64,000 nt of DNA from DASSQJ01 sp963772645 (GCA_963772645.1 CAVYYD010000005.1:1-64000), one strand, 5' to 3'; numbered from the stretch's first letter, positions 20,801 to 29,678 are shown. A program made the numbers and translations. Notes: a model not told the origin generated them from the sequence alone.

Positions 20801-21053
20801 CTCGTCGTCGCCGCGTGCCGGGTCGGATCCCCGCGCGAGGCGCCGTCGGCCGAGGGGCTGGGAGGAGCGGCCCCGCGGTGCGGTCGACGACGAGGACCTC
20901 GTCGGGAGCAGGGTCTGGGCGAGCACCGCGCGAGCGCCTCGCCGATGCCCGCGGGGTCGGGGCGGCTGACGAGGACGGCGGTGACGGCCGGCGGCACCGC
21001 TCCGGTCGAGGTGCCGGGGCGGTGGCGGCGGGGCGGGCGGGAGCCAGCGTCAT
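17859..21053 (-). CDS. Giant GT2 glycosyltransferase with C-terminal multi-spanning domain, frame-broken as read
   Basis: Parts in three minus frames add up to about 1065 residues. The N-terminal third is a GT2 domain: VTAVLVSRPDP, then DEVLVVDRTAG, then PALLWFLPVGTTPEP, then LLGPKHLDAG, then TLVERDLLLGLHGWETSFG and GADLDLGWRAQASG (the acceptor-side W). The rest is a membrane domain with about a dozen helices, read cleanly from about 19500 to the stop: SAYLALRVLARGPWVRALG, VALVLLPAVFAGLWLVAV and others, then a beta-rich tail to RETRVGRP. At least six indels between 19.5 and 21.0 kb are needed. Its downstream partner DUF5719 overlaps by 4 nt. It is probably a cell-envelope polysaccharide synthase; the product is unknown. 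ATG at 21053 has a poor ribosome-binding site. Confidence 0.75.
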   Translation of the reverse strand: MTLAPARPAATAPAPRPERCRRPSPPSSSAAPTPRASARRSRGARPDPAPDEVLVVDRTAGPLLPAPRPTAPRAGIRPGTRRRRGARPPPRSPSPTSSPPSPRAPRSRSPSSRPPTAPLRRAAHAAVAAHPPPPTTPPPALLWFLPVGTTPEPRTLAPSSTPGAARRPPACSARSTSTPASPTACARSPSAPPAAAASLPQAGRPASPTRASTTGWTTRSPSLRRHPRRARPAPRPARLGDLLRRRRRRPRPRLAGPGLRPPRRRRPRGTDAHRAGRRVTTPTTAVRRRAARRVALARAPWWSTPFLAVWIVLTSLSRPSASSCSSGPARPRPSSRRSPRSTRSAGLVARWRTRHPRRSSAAATSARSSSRAGPSSPGGPTRCTTPSSHRAPRSATRSPSSTPAPGSSRSLTHPGVVADPRRGRGRRGRRPLARHRGVDRPGLRPRRRRARRHERRRRHPLARLERRMDRCRPRRPRRRRARRPAPLRAGLARRPPAAAARAPGAGRASSSGSPSSLAMPLAAVSAYLALRVLARGPWVRALGAVAWASSGVAAAAVAQGRLGALVALVLLPAVFAGLWLVAVRRSTATSAFATALALVVLGAFAPVLLVPAVVVALLLALVRSRTRAGTPSPSPSCPPAVLAPWLLGTAPAAWPVLVAGSGLAQWGGSAPPLWRLALLDPGGTGVALVWTSAPLAVVGVLALARGRRWRTSAARRSPSSCPRPSPSPSWPRTVRLGTVPAGVEGAGGPITLWAGTFLLPLVLLLVVALVRGLDGIPLHALGRTRAVGTWAVLTAALAAVLVGAGGVGWATLGDALGPWHDPRPAVALEQARGAFATRSLFVVPGVQGAGYRLVGREAADVVRPLPAVTEADRRAAAGVTALLDARAGGDGLVAAAAVDLLAIRADAVPDDLARRLDATAGLQRISPRDGWEMWRVSPTGERDHALVASPRLRMVTPEATTLVETSGEHAATVTAIDAPAGSRLVVAEPPGWAEAAVVSVDGRALAPVAGADSPTYELPEGPGTLAVTVDSPEHGWHLAQLAALVLLAFLAVPFGRRETRVGRP

Positions 21054-21076
21054 GCGGAGGCGGGGCGGCGGCAGGC

Positions 21077-21352
21077 TCAGACGGCGCGCTTCTTCAGCTT
21101 GCGGCGCTCGCGCTCGGACAGCCCGCCCCAGATGCCGAAGCGCTCGTCGTTCGCCAGGGCGTACTCGAGGCACTCGGCGCGGACCTCGCAGCCGACGCAC
21201 ACCTTCTTCGCCTCGCGCGTGGAGCCGCCCTTCTCGGGGAAGAACGCCTCGGGATCGGTCTGGGCGCAGAGCGAGCGCTCCTGCCAGGACAGGGCGCCCT
21301 CCTCGGCATCCTCGGTGTCCACCAACCCGTCGATCAGGTACAGCTCCTGCAT
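21077..21352 (-). CDS. whiB2: WhiB-family iron-sulfur transcriptional regulator (WhiB2/WhmD type)
   Basis: A 91-residue WhiB protein. Four cysteines at residues 29, 52, 55 and 61 (C-x22-C-x2-C-x5-C) bind a [4Fe-4S] cluster. GIWGG (73-77) is the family beta-turn and RERRKLKKR the basic C-terminal helix for DNA contact. Position upstream of the giant GT2 and divergent to cofD, plus length and sequence, match WhmD/WhiB2, which controls septation in mycobacteria and streptomycetes. ATG at 21352 is chosen because GGAGGG lies 5 nt upstream, while the frame begins 10 codons earlier. A strong promoter with palindromic sites lies upstream. Confidence 0.95.
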   Translation of the reverse strand: MQELYLIDGLVDTEDAEEGALSWQERSLCAQTDPEAFFPEKGGSTREAKKVCVGCEVRAECLEYALANDERFGIWGGLSERERRKLKKRAV

Positions 21353-21703
21353 CGTTCCCTCCTCGACCCTCGACCCGTGCACCCCGGCCGGGTTCCTCCG
21401 GAGTACATGGGTGGAATTACACGCGTGTCATGCACCTCCCGTCAAGCCGCTTGGTGTTATTGGGAAAACTTTCCGGACGCCCGGGCGTGTCGGGCGCGTC
21501 GCCTCCTGACCGCCCCAGTCCACCCCCGACCCCGGGCATGTCGCGGTCCGGGGGCGCCGCCCGGGCCCGGCCGGGTTCGCGTGGGCCGCAGCCGTCCCCG
21601 GCGTGCCGGCCGCCGGTCAGCACCGGGCCGCGCCCGGCATCGCCGCCACCGCCACGGCACCCCCGGGACCCCGACCGCGGCCCGGGCTGGAAGACTCACG
21701 GCC
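21353..21703. other. Intergenic region between whiB2 and cofD
   Basis: 351 nt separating divergent genes. It holds the whiB2 leader and promoter in the left 95 nt, with palindromes described separately. On the right, the region just before cofD reads AAGACT 7 nt ahead of its ATG, a weak leaderless -10. Nothing else is visible in 21500-21690 beyond GC-rich sequence. Confidence 0.5.
21416..21445 (-). promoter_or_regulatory. whiB2 promoter with embedded palindrome
   Basis: On the minus strand, TTGACG (21440-21445) and TGTAAT (21416-21421) are separated by 18 nt, a good vegetative promoter. Between them is the perfect 10-nt palindrome ACACGCGTGT (21419-21428), which overlaps the -10. Just upstream of the -35 lies GGAAAGTTTTCC (about 21464-21475), an imperfect palindrome. 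Both sit where a repressor or activator would act. The leader is about 55-60 nt. Confidence 0.6.
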
Positions 21704-22682
21704 ATGCGCATCACGGCACTGGCCGGCGGGGTCGGCGGCGCCCGCTTCGTCCGCGGGCTGCGCCACCACCTCGACACGACCCCCGGCCTGGAGGACTCCA
21801 CCGTCACCGTCGTCGCCAACACCGGCGACGACATCACCCTCTTCGGGCTGCGGGTCTGCCCCGACGTCGACACGCTCCTGTACACCCTCGGCGGCGGCGT
21901 CCACGAGGGCCAGGGCTGGGGCCGGGCCGACGAGAGCCACCGGCTGCAGGCCGAGCTCGCGGCCTACGGCGCCCAGCCCCAGTGGTTCGCCCTCGGCGAC
22001 CTCGACATCGCCACCCACGTCGTCCGCTCCCAGTGGCTCGGGCAGGGGCACTCGCTCTCCGAGGTCACCGCCCGGCTGGCCGCCCGGTGGGGCCTGCCCG
22101 AGCGCGGCCTGCGGCTGCTGCCGATGACCGACACCCCGGTCGAGACCCACGTCGTCGTGGACGACGGCGACGGCGGGGAGCGGGCGATCCACTTCCAGGA
22201 GTGGTGGGTCCGCCACCAGGCCGCGCTGCCCGCGCGGCGCTTCGTCGTCGCCGGGCTCGACCGCGCGGCGGCCGCCCCCGGGGTGCTCGAGGCGGTGCGC
22301 GAGGCCGACGTCGTCCTGCTGCCGCCGAGCAACCCGGTCGTCTCGATCGGCATCGTCCTCGGGGTGCCCGGGGTGCGGGACGCCCTGCGCGGCACCCGGG
22401 CCCCGGTGGTCGGGGTCTCCCCGCTCATCTCCGGGCAGCCGGTGCGCGGGCACGCCGACACCTGCCTGCGCACCATCGGGCTCGAGCCGACGTCGGCGGC
22501 GGTGGCCGGCCTCTACGCGGACTTCCTCGGCGGCTGGCTCGTCGACCCCGCAGACGCCGAGACCGACGCTGCCGGGGGCCAAGGTCGAGGTGTTCGACGG
22601 CCCGCTGCTGATGACCGACGTCGAGTCGGCCGGGCGGATCGCGGCGCACGCGCTGCGCCTCGCCGGGGCCCTGTCGGCGTGA
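21704..22682 (+). CDS. cofD: 2-phospho-L-lactate/enolpyruvyl transferase of F420 biosynthesis, one frame break
   Basis: Joins FO to the phosphoenolpyruvyl/lactyl donor to make F420-0 (or its dehydro form). MRITALAGGVGGARFVRGL is the Rossmann start that binds the nucleotide donor. TVVANTGDDITLFGLRVCPDVDTLLYTL is the FO/active-site region, WFALGDLDIATHV the next motif, and LLPPSNPVVSIG and GVSPLISGQPV later ones. Near 22570 a surplus base in a G run breaks the frame, and the true C-terminus is KVEVFDGPLLMTDVESAGR, giving 325 residues. It is followed 10 nt later by cofE. In mycobacteria the ortholog is fbiA. Confidence 0.94.
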
Positions 22683-22692
22683 GGGCGCGGCG

Positions 22693-23782
22693 GTGAGCGC
22701 CGGCGTCGGCGCGGTCTCGGTGCTGCCGCTGCCCGGCGTGCCGGAGGTCTCCCCCGGCGACGACCTCGCCACCCTCCTCCTCGACGCGCTCGAGCGGGCG
22801 GCGCTGCGGCTGGCCGACGGCGACTGCCTCGTCGTCTCGAGCAAGGTCGTCTCCAAGGCGCTCGGGCTGCTCTGGGACGGACCGCGGGCCGCGGCCGTCG
22901 ATGCCGCGAGCCGGCGGGTCGTCGCCGAGCGGGACGGCGCGGCCGGGCTCACCCGGGTCGTCGAGGCCGCGGCCGGCCCGGTGATGGCGGCGGCAGGCGT
23001 CGACGCCTCGAACACCGGGCCCTCCGGCGCGGTGCTCCTGCTGCCGGAGGACCCGGACGGCGAGGCGGCGCGGCTGCGGGCGGCGCTGCTGGCGGCCTCC
23101 GGTCTCGGCCCGAGGGCGGCGCTCGGGGTGGTCCTCTCCGACACCGCCGGGCGGCCCTGGCGGGCCGGGCTCACCGACTTCGCGCTCGGCGTGGCCGGGG
23201 TCGCGGTGCTCGACGACCTGCGGGGCGGCGTCGACGCGGACGGCCGGCCGCTGCTGGTCACCGCGCGCGCGGTCGCCGACGAGGTCGCGGCCGCCGCCGA
23301 CCTGGTCAAGGGCAAGGCCGACGGGGTCCCCGCGGCGCTGGTCCGGGGGCTGCCCGCGTCGTGGTTCGCCGCCGCCGGCGACGGGGCGCGCTCGCTGGTG
23401 CGCACCGGGCCCGGGCGACTGGTTCGCGCTCGGGCACGTCGAGGCGGTCCGGGCCGCGCTCGGGGTGGCGCCGGGGTCGGCGGATGCCGCGGCCGTCGGC
23501 ATCCCGTCGACCGCGCCGGAGCCGCTCGGGGCCCGGGTCGGGCGGGTCCTCGCGCTCGCCCTCGGCGGCGTGCCGGAGGGGTCCGCGGACACCTCGGTCG
23601 CCGCCGGGTCGGTAGAGGTGACGCTGGCCGCCGGTGACCCCTACGACCTCGGCCGGCTGGTCGCCCGGACCCAGGTCGCGGCGGCCTCGGAGGCGCTGCG
23701 CGCCGAGGTGCTCGCCCGCGGCCCGGCGTCGGTGACCGTCCTCCTCAGCCCGGTCCCGCCGGGGCCGGCCGAGCCCGGCTGA
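22693..23782 (+). CDS. cofE: Coenzyme F420-0:L-glutamate ligase with C-terminal extension, one frame break
   Basis: Adds glutamates to F420-0. The ligase domain covers residues 1-250: VLPLPGVPEVSPGDDLA, DCLVVSSKVVSKALG (the GTP-binding lysine motif), DASNTGPSGAVLLLPEDPD, VVLSDTAGRPWRAGLTDFALGVAG. A surplus base near 23410 breaks the frame just after the ligase domain. The rest, WFALGHVEAVRAALGVAP to VTVLLSPVPPG, adds about 115 residues. FbiB proteins of mycobacteria carry a full nitroreductase-like F420 reductase domain (about 200 residues) here; this tail is shorter and lacks recognisable FMN motifs. GTG at 22693 follows GCGGC without a strong ribosome-binding site; coupling to cofD is likely. 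Confidence 0.92.
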
Positions 23783-23799
23783 GCCCGGCTGCCCCCGGG

Positions 23800-24747
23800 T
23801 CAGCGGCCCCGGACCGGCAGGTGCGTCGGGGTCGACATCCGCGGGCCGCGCCGGGGGCGGTGGTGGCCGCCGAGCTCGAGGAGGCGCTGGACCCGGTAGC
23901 GGTGCCCGCTCCACGGCTCGAGCAGCTCGGCGAGCCCGTCGTCGTCGACCGGCCGGCCGGTCAGCGCCCAGCCGAGGTCCTTGGCGACGTGGTAGTCCCC
24001 GAAGCTCACCTCGTCGGCGAGGCCGAGCGCCCGCTGGGCCACCTCGGCCCAGGTCCACCGGCCGACCCCGGGCAGCGAGGTCAGCCGGGCCCGGGCCGCC
24101 TCCGCCGGCAGCCCGGCGCACTCCTCGACCCGGCCCGCGTGCCCGGCGGCGCGGACGACGGTGCGGGAGCGGGCCGGGTCGACGCCCGCGGCCAGCCACT
24201 CCCAGGACGGGACCGCCGCCCACTGGGAGGCGGTCGGGGGGACGACCAGGCGCAGCCCCTCCCCCGGCCCCGGGGCCGGCTCGCCGAACCGGCGCACGAG
24301 CCGCCGGTACCCGGCGAACGCCTCCTTGCCGGTGACCTTCTGCTCGATGACGGAGGCGACGAGGCACTGCAGGACCAGCCCGCTGGCCGGGACCCGCCAG
24401 CCCGGCCGGAGGCGCCACTCCCGCTCGACCAGCGGGTGGCGGGCCTCGAACCCGCCCGGGTCGTCGGCCTCCCCGAGCAGCGCCGGCACCCGCTCGAGCA
24501 TCCAGTCGGCCCCGGCGCCCCAGGCGCTCGCCCGGACCTGCTCCCCCACCCCGCCGGGGACCTCGAGCCGCAACGTGACCGGGCCCTGCGGGGTGCGCCA
24601 CGCGAACCACCAGCCGCCCTCGTCGCGCCGGCTCGTCGGGTCGCCGGCGCCGCGGCGGAAGATGGAGACCACCGCGGTGAGGGGCACCGGGCGGCTCGCC
24701 CGGACCTCCCGGACCCGCGCCGGTGCGGCCACGCCGGGTGCCGTCAC
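23800..24747 (-). CDS. HhH-GPD DNA-3-methyladenine glycosylase, AlkA-like
   Basis: A 315-residue base-excision repair enzyme. The core is the helix-hairpin-helix: LTSLPGVGRWTWAEVAQRALG, followed by DEVSFGDYHVAKD with the catalytic Asp expected in the D-x3-HhH region. VIEQKVTGKEAFAGYRRLVRRFG precedes it as the usual N-terminal helix pair. The N-terminal 120 residues contain the AlkA-like beta domain. It removes alkylated purines such as 3-methyladenine. GTG at 24747 overlaps the upstream stop by 4 nt, marking an operon with the methyltransferase. The link to neighbouring envelope genes is by position only. Confidence 0.85.
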   Translation of the reverse strand: MTAPGVAAPARVREVRASRPVPLTAVVSIFRRGAGDPTSRRDEGGWWFAWRTPQGPVTLRLEVPGGVGEQVRASAWGAGADWMLERVPALLGEADDPGGFEARHPLVEREWRLRPGWRVPASGLVLQCLVASVIEQKVTGKEAFAGYRRLVRRFGEPAPGPGEGLRLVVPPTASQWAAVPSWEWLAAGVDPARSRTVVRAAGHAGRVEECAGLPAEAARARLTSLPGVGRWTWAEVAQRALGLADEVSFGDYHVAKDLGWALTGRPVDDDGLAELLEPWSGHRYRVQRLLELGGHHRPRRGPRMSTPTHLPVRGR

Positions 24748-25551
24748 GCCAGGTGCCGCGGCGCCACCCGCAGCGGCGGGCCGGATGGGGACGCGGCCCC
24801 CTTGAACGCCGCCCACACGTACGTCGGGGCGAGCGGCGCCGCGGCCGCCAGCGCCGCGGCGGGCACCCGCGCGGCCCACCCGGGCACCGTGTCGTCGGCG
24901 GCGAACGCGGCCGGGTCGGCGAGCACCGGGGCGGTGTAGTCCCAGGTGTCGAACGCGGCGACGAGGCGGCGCAGCCCGGCCGGGGTGTAGTAGCGCTCGT
25001 AGTAGTGCTCGCCCCGCCCGGCGAGGCGCAGGTAGCGGTCGGCGGCCCGGCGGGGCAGCCAGGACAGCAGCGGGAGCCGGTGGTGCGGCTCGACGAGCTG
25101 GAACCGGTGGCCGGCCCCGAGGTAGAGCAGGCCGCCGGGGCGCAGCACCCGGTGGATGTCGGCGACGACGGCCTCGGGGGCGACGACGTGCTCGTAGATG
25201 TGGTTGAGCACGACGAGGTCGACCGAGTCGTCGGCGAACGGCAGGTCCTCGCCGCGGGCCAGCCGGAAGTCGACCCGGTCCCCGAACCGCTGCGCGCGCC
25301 TTGGCCAGCCCCGGCTCGTCGATGTCGACACCGCTGGTCTCGGCCCCGGCGAGCGCGAGCTCGTCGGCGATGAAGCCGGCGGAGCACCCGACGTCGACCG
25401 CCCGCAGCCCGGCGAGCGAGCCCACCCCCAGGGCGTGCCGGACGACGGCGACGATCTTCGCCGCCTTCTTCCGGCGGGCCTGCTCGTCGAGCATCTTGCC
25501 CATCAGCTCGGAGTAGGCCAGCTGCTCCTCGCGCTCCGGCCGCTCGCTCAT
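24744..25551 (-). CDS. Class I SAM-dependent methyltransferase, one frame break
   Basis: A 268-residue type-11 methyltransferase. The first frame gives MSERPEREEQLAYSELMGKML, LRAVDVGCSAGFIADELA (motif I) and GVDIDEPGLAKARA. Near 25300 a surplus base shifts to RVDFRLARGEDLPFADDSVDLVVLNHIYEHV and HRVLRPGGLLYLG, the motif-II and -III stretch, then RGEHYYERYYTPAGLRRL and PTYVWAAFKGA. ATG at 25551 overlaps the stop of the upstream flippase-like gene by 4 nt (ATGA), and its stop overlaps the next gene, so the set is one tightly coupled operon. The substrate is unknown; a lipid-linked glycan intermediate is plausible. Confidence 0.8.
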
Positions 25552-26558
25552 TCCCCGGATCCTACGAGGTGGTGGCGACGGGCCCACAGCCACGCGACCC
25601 CGGCGACCGCGACGTCGACGACGACCGCGAGGAACCGGGCGACGACGACGACCGCGGCCGCGGCCGCCGGGCTGCATCAGCGTGACGAGCCCGATCCCGA
25701 GGACGGCGTCGCGCAGCCCGAGCCCGGCCGGCAGGAGCACCGCGAGCATCCCGAGCACCGAGGCCAGGGCGTACCCGCAGACGCAGACGTAGAGCAGCGC
25801 GCCGACCCCGGCCTCGGGGGCCAGGGCGCGCGCGAGGACGTACACCGACACCCCCGAGCCGAGCCAGGCCGCGACGATCCAGCCCATGCAGCGGGCGACC
25901 GCGCCGCCGCCGAGCCGGTGCCCGAGCGGCTCGCGCCGCAGCAGCCGCAGCCCCCAGGACACCGAGGCGTTGAGCAGCGGCGGCCAGAGGGCGACCAGGG
26001 CCAGGAGCGACCGCGCCGACCGCCCACCACGGCGAGACGGTCGGTGTGCCCGGCGAGCAGCACCGGGATCGCCGGCACCGCGACGATCGCCCCGCCGAGC
26101 ACGGACAGGCCGAGCATGATGACCCCCGTCGACGGCCATCTGCCGCCGCGGGACGTGCAGGCGGTGGCCCATCTCGGTCTGGACGACCACCGACCAGACC
26201 GACCCGGGCAGGTACTTGCCGAGCTGGCCGACGAGGAAGACGCTGGCCGCCGGGGGCAGGGCCAGCTGGGTGCCGAGGTCGGCGAGCAGGGCCCGCCACC
26301 CGAACATCGTGAAGACCGGGGGCAGCAGCCCGACGGCGAAGGAGCCGAGGACGACCGGCCAGCTGAGCCGGCCGAGCTCGCGGGAGACCGCAGGCCAGTT
26401 GCGCCACAGGGTGTAGCCCACCGCGGCGAGCACGGCGACGAGGAGGACGTAGCGGGCGACGTCGAGGGCCCGCGCGCCCGGGAGGCCCGCCCCGGGCCGG
26501 CGGGGCGGGCCTCCCCCACCCCGGGGTCGGGGGCGGGCAGCGGCGGCGGCTCGGTCAC
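25548..26558 (-). CDS. UPF0104/AglD-like membrane flippase-type protein, several frame breaks
   Basis: An integral membrane protein of about 336 residues in the lysyl-phosphatidylglycerol-synthase transmembrane (UPF0104) family. GYTLWRNWPAVSRELGRLSW, PPVFTMFGWRALLADLGTQL, VFLVGQLGKYLPGSVWSVV (the family's QxxKYLPGSxW motif), and ASVLGMLAVLLPAGLGLRDAVLGIGL are visible, with about eight helices. At least three compensating indels lie near 26440, 26130 and 25670. The true end is CGG TTC to GGATCCGGGGAATGA, overlapping the next ATG. GTG at 26558 follows GGAGG-containing sequence. Homologues act with polyprenyl-linked sugar lipids; context of GT2, GT4 and methyltransferase supports an envelope-lipid role. 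Confidence 0.75.
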
Positions 26559-26559
26559 C

Positions 26560-28499
26560 TCACCGCCTCCGGAAGGTCAGGCGCAGGACGCCGTAGGCGG
26601 GGGCGTCGCCGACCGCGGCGGACAGCCGCGCGGTCCGCATCCGCCCGAGGAGCTCGCCGTCGACGTCGCCGACGAGGACGAGGCCGAGGTCGTCGGCGCG
26701 GGCGAGGATGCCGCGCACGCCGGCCGGGCGGACCGCGAACTCCGGGTCGTCGTCGCCGATCGGCACGGTGAGCAGGAGCAGCCCGCCGGAGCGCAGCGCC
26801 CACGACGCCTGGCCGACGACGTGGTCGACGTCGCTCGCGGTGCAGCCGCCGGGGTGCAGCCGGGCGATGACGTCCAGGCTCGCGGTGTCGACGTCGAGCA
26901 CCTCGACCGCGGCCCGCCGGCCGGTGAGCTCGAGCTCGACCGGGGCGAAGCCGAGGGCGCGGGCCCACCGGGAGAACGGGCTGCCGCTGCCGGACTCGTC
27001 GACGAGCACCGCTGCCCGGTGCCGGTCGTCGAGGACCCGCACGAGCGCGGCGATGCCGCCGAGCGCGGCCCACGCGGCGACGGCGTCGCGGGCCCGGGGC
27101 AGGCCCGAGGTCGCGGGCCAGCTCGACCGCCGCGAGCGCCTCGGCGTCGACCGCGAGCAGGTCGGTGGGTCGGATCTCCTCGGGGACGTCGACCGGGGCC
27201 AGCTCGAGCAGCGGGCCGCGCCGGGCCCGCAGGGCCGCGACCGAGGACCGCGCCCGGGCGAGCGGGCCGCCGGGCAGGCCCGCAGCCCGCCCGGGCCTCC
27301 CGAGGGTGGCGCGGAGCCGCGGGGGTCGCGGGCAGGGCGGCGAGGGCCTCGACGGCGCCGACGTAGTGCGCCCACGGCCCGGCGAGGTCGGGCTCGCGGA
27401 CCTCGGCGGCGAGCCGGGCGACGAGCGCCGGGTCGGCGAGGCGGCGCAGCGCGGCGACGAGGGCGTCACGGTCGCGCGGGCGGCACGAGGAGGCCGTCGA
27501 CGCCGTCGCGGACCTGGGCGGCGAAGGTGCCGACGGCGCTGGCGAGCACCGGGAGCCCGTGCTGCCGGGCGAGCAGGACGTTCTGCGAGGCGGTGGCCGA
27601 CGCGGTAGGTCAGGGCGAGGACGTCGTGGCGGGCGAGGAGCGCCGGCGACCCGGTCGGCCGGGACGTAGCCGCCGTGCACCTCGACCCGGCTCGCCGAGG
27701 CGGGGGTCGGCGGCGAGCTCGCGGACCCGCCGGCCGGCATCCCCCCACAGCTCGCCGGCGACGGTGAGCCGGACCCCGTCGACGTCACGCAGGGCGTCGA
27801 GGAGAAGGTCGACGCCCTTGTACTCGCGGACGATGCCGAGCGCGAGCAGCCGGGTCGGGCCGTCGTGCTCCGGCCGCGGCTCGGGCGGGCCGCCCGGGCA
27901 GGTGCGGCGGCAGGTCGAGCTCGCGGACCCGGGTGGCGCCGAGCGACGTGGCGGCCCGGGCCTGCTCGTCGGAGTGCACGAGGACGGCGTCGGCGCGCCG
28001 GAGCAGCGCCGCGACGAGCTGCCGGTCGCCCGGGGTGCGGCTCGTGCGGGCAGGACGTTGTGGGCGACGACGACGACCCGCGGGCCGCCGCGGCCGCCGG
28101 CGCCGGCGGCCCGCAGCAGGGCCAGGTGGGCCGGGACGACCGCGGGGACGACGTGGACGAGGACGACGACGTCGACGTCGCGCAGCCGCCGCCCGGCGCG
28201 CACCCACGTGTCGGGCCGGGCCCACGAGAGCACGCGCAGGGTGCGCGGGAAGGGCGGGACGTCGGGGGCGCCGCCGGGGACCGCCTGCTCGCCCGGGTAG
28301 AGGCAGCGAGGGGTAGAGGTGGCTCCACGACACGAGGGTGACGTCGTGGCCGGCCTCGGCGAGCTCGTGCGCGAGCGTCGTCGTGTGCGCGGCGACCCCG
28401 CCCTTGAACGGGATGGGTCGGGCCGACGACGGCGACCCGCAGCGTGGGGTCGGCGCCGGGCGGCGCCCCCGGGCCGCCGGGCGTCGCCGGCTCAGACAC
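26560..28499 (-). CDS. GT4 glycosyltransferase fused to a methyltransferase-like domain, several frame breaks
   Basis: N-terminal GT-B: RVAVVGPTHP-(F)KGGVAAHTTTLAHELAEAGHDV, SWARPDTWVRAGRRLRDVDVVVLVHVVPAVVPAH, VVVVAHNVLP, VLVHSDEQARAA, RLLALGIVREYKGVDLLLDAL (the donor-side motif), EVHGGYVPADRV, and VRDGVDGLLVPPRDRDALVAAL. The C-terminal 210 residues resemble a methyltransferase: AAWAALGGIAALVRVLDDRH, LVDESGSGSPFSRWARALGF, VLDVDTASLDVIARLHPGG, and RSGGLLLLTVPIGDDDP. No stop in any frame separates the two, so I call one gene of about 645 residues, but two genes with a lost junction are possible. Breaks are near 28405, 27900, 27600, 27480 and 27110. GTG at 28499 overlaps the upstream GT2 by 8 nt. 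Confidence 0.7.
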
Positions 28500-29599
28500 C
28501 GTCGCGGGACCGGACGACGAGGTCGGAGAGCAGGGCGAGCGAGGCGATCATGATGCCGCTGACGACGAGCAGGACCGGTCGGCCGGGAAGTAGAACGGGT
28601 GGCGGACCATGTCGACGACCGCCTTGACGCACGCCGATGCCGACCAGCCACAGGGCCGGGGGCATGAGCACCTTGAGCGGGTCGAAGTACATGACCATCC
28701 GCAGCACCTGGAGGATGTAGCGGTAGGCGTCGTGGACGAAGTGGAACTTGCTGACGCCCTCGCGCTTGGCGTAGGTCGTGTCGACGTACTTGATGTCGTG
28801 CTGGTTGGACAGGAACGCGATGGTGATCGTCGTGACGCACGAGAACCCGGCGGGCAGCAGCCGCAGGTAGGGCAGCGACACCTCGCGCCGGAAGGCGCGC
28901 AGCCCCGAGTTGAGGTCGGGGATGCGGCTCTTGGTGAGCCACTCGGCGACCTTGCGGATGAACCACTTGGCCGGCACCCGGGCCCACTTGTGGGTGCCCT
29001 CCTCGGTGGTGCGGGCCCCGACGACCTGGTCGTAGCGTCGGGTCGTCGCGCAGCATCCGGACCAGCTCGGGGATGCGCTCGTTCTCGTAGGTCATGTCGG
29101 CGTCGGTCCACACGACGATCTCGCCGCGGGCCTGCTGGGTGCCGATGCGGCGGGCGGTGCCGGAGCCGCCGTTGCGGCGGAACGGCAGGACGCGCACGTG
29201 CGGGTGCGCGCGCATCGCGTGCCGCAGCACGTCGAGGGTGTCGTCGGTCGAGGCGTCGTCGATGCAGAGCAGCTCGTAGCTGTGCTCGCTCGCCTCGAGC
29301 GCCGCGGAGATCCGCTCGATCTCGCGCAGCACGTGCGCGGCCTCGTTGTAGCAGGGCAGGACGACGGTGACGTAGGGGGCCGGGCCGGGGCCGGCGGGCC
29401 CGTCCTCGATGACGTGCCCGGGGCGCCGGGACGGCGGGGCCGGGGCCTCGCGGCGGGCCGAGGGGTCGTCGCCGCGGCCGGCCAGCTCGCCCGACCGCAC
29501 GTCGACCTCCCCGGTGGGGGCGGGCAGCCGCTGGGTCTGCGCCGCGTGGAGGGCGTCGTGGTCGGGGTCGTCGCGGGACGGCCGGAGGTGCTCGTTCAT
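28492..29599 (-). CDS. DPM1-like GT2 glycosyltransferase, three frame breaks
   Basis: A polyprenyl-phosphate sugar transferase of about 369 residues. The first frame gives YVTVVLPCYNEAAHVLREIERI, LLCIDDASTDDTLDVLRHA, and GEIVVWTDADMTYENERIPELV, with the DAD metal motif. After breaks near 29035, VPAKWFIRKVAEWLTKSRIPDLNSGLRAFRR gives the acceptor region, and LPAGFSCVTTITIAFLS and HDAYRYILQVLRMVMYFDPLKVL lead into a C-terminal membrane segment (VVSGIMIASLALLSDLVV). Further indels lie near 28630 and 28580. It makes polyprenyl-P-sugar donors in the membrane for later glycosyltransferases. TAGGCT lies 8 nt before ATG 29599. It leads the operon 28.5-23.8 kb. Confidence 0.82.
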
Positions 29600-29678
29600 C
29601 GCCAGCGAGCCTACCGGCGCGCGAGCGGCTCCCCGCCCGCCGCGGCCGCCGCCGCGGCCGTGTGGCCGAGGCCGCCGG

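Noticed and set aside
16390..20997. A 1535-codon minus-strand open frame spanning DUF5719 and most of the giant glycosyltransferase
   Set aside because: Only the part from 17862 down shows protein-like sequence with family motifs; the rest is an Arg/Pro/Ala-rich shadow frame of the glycosyltransferase.
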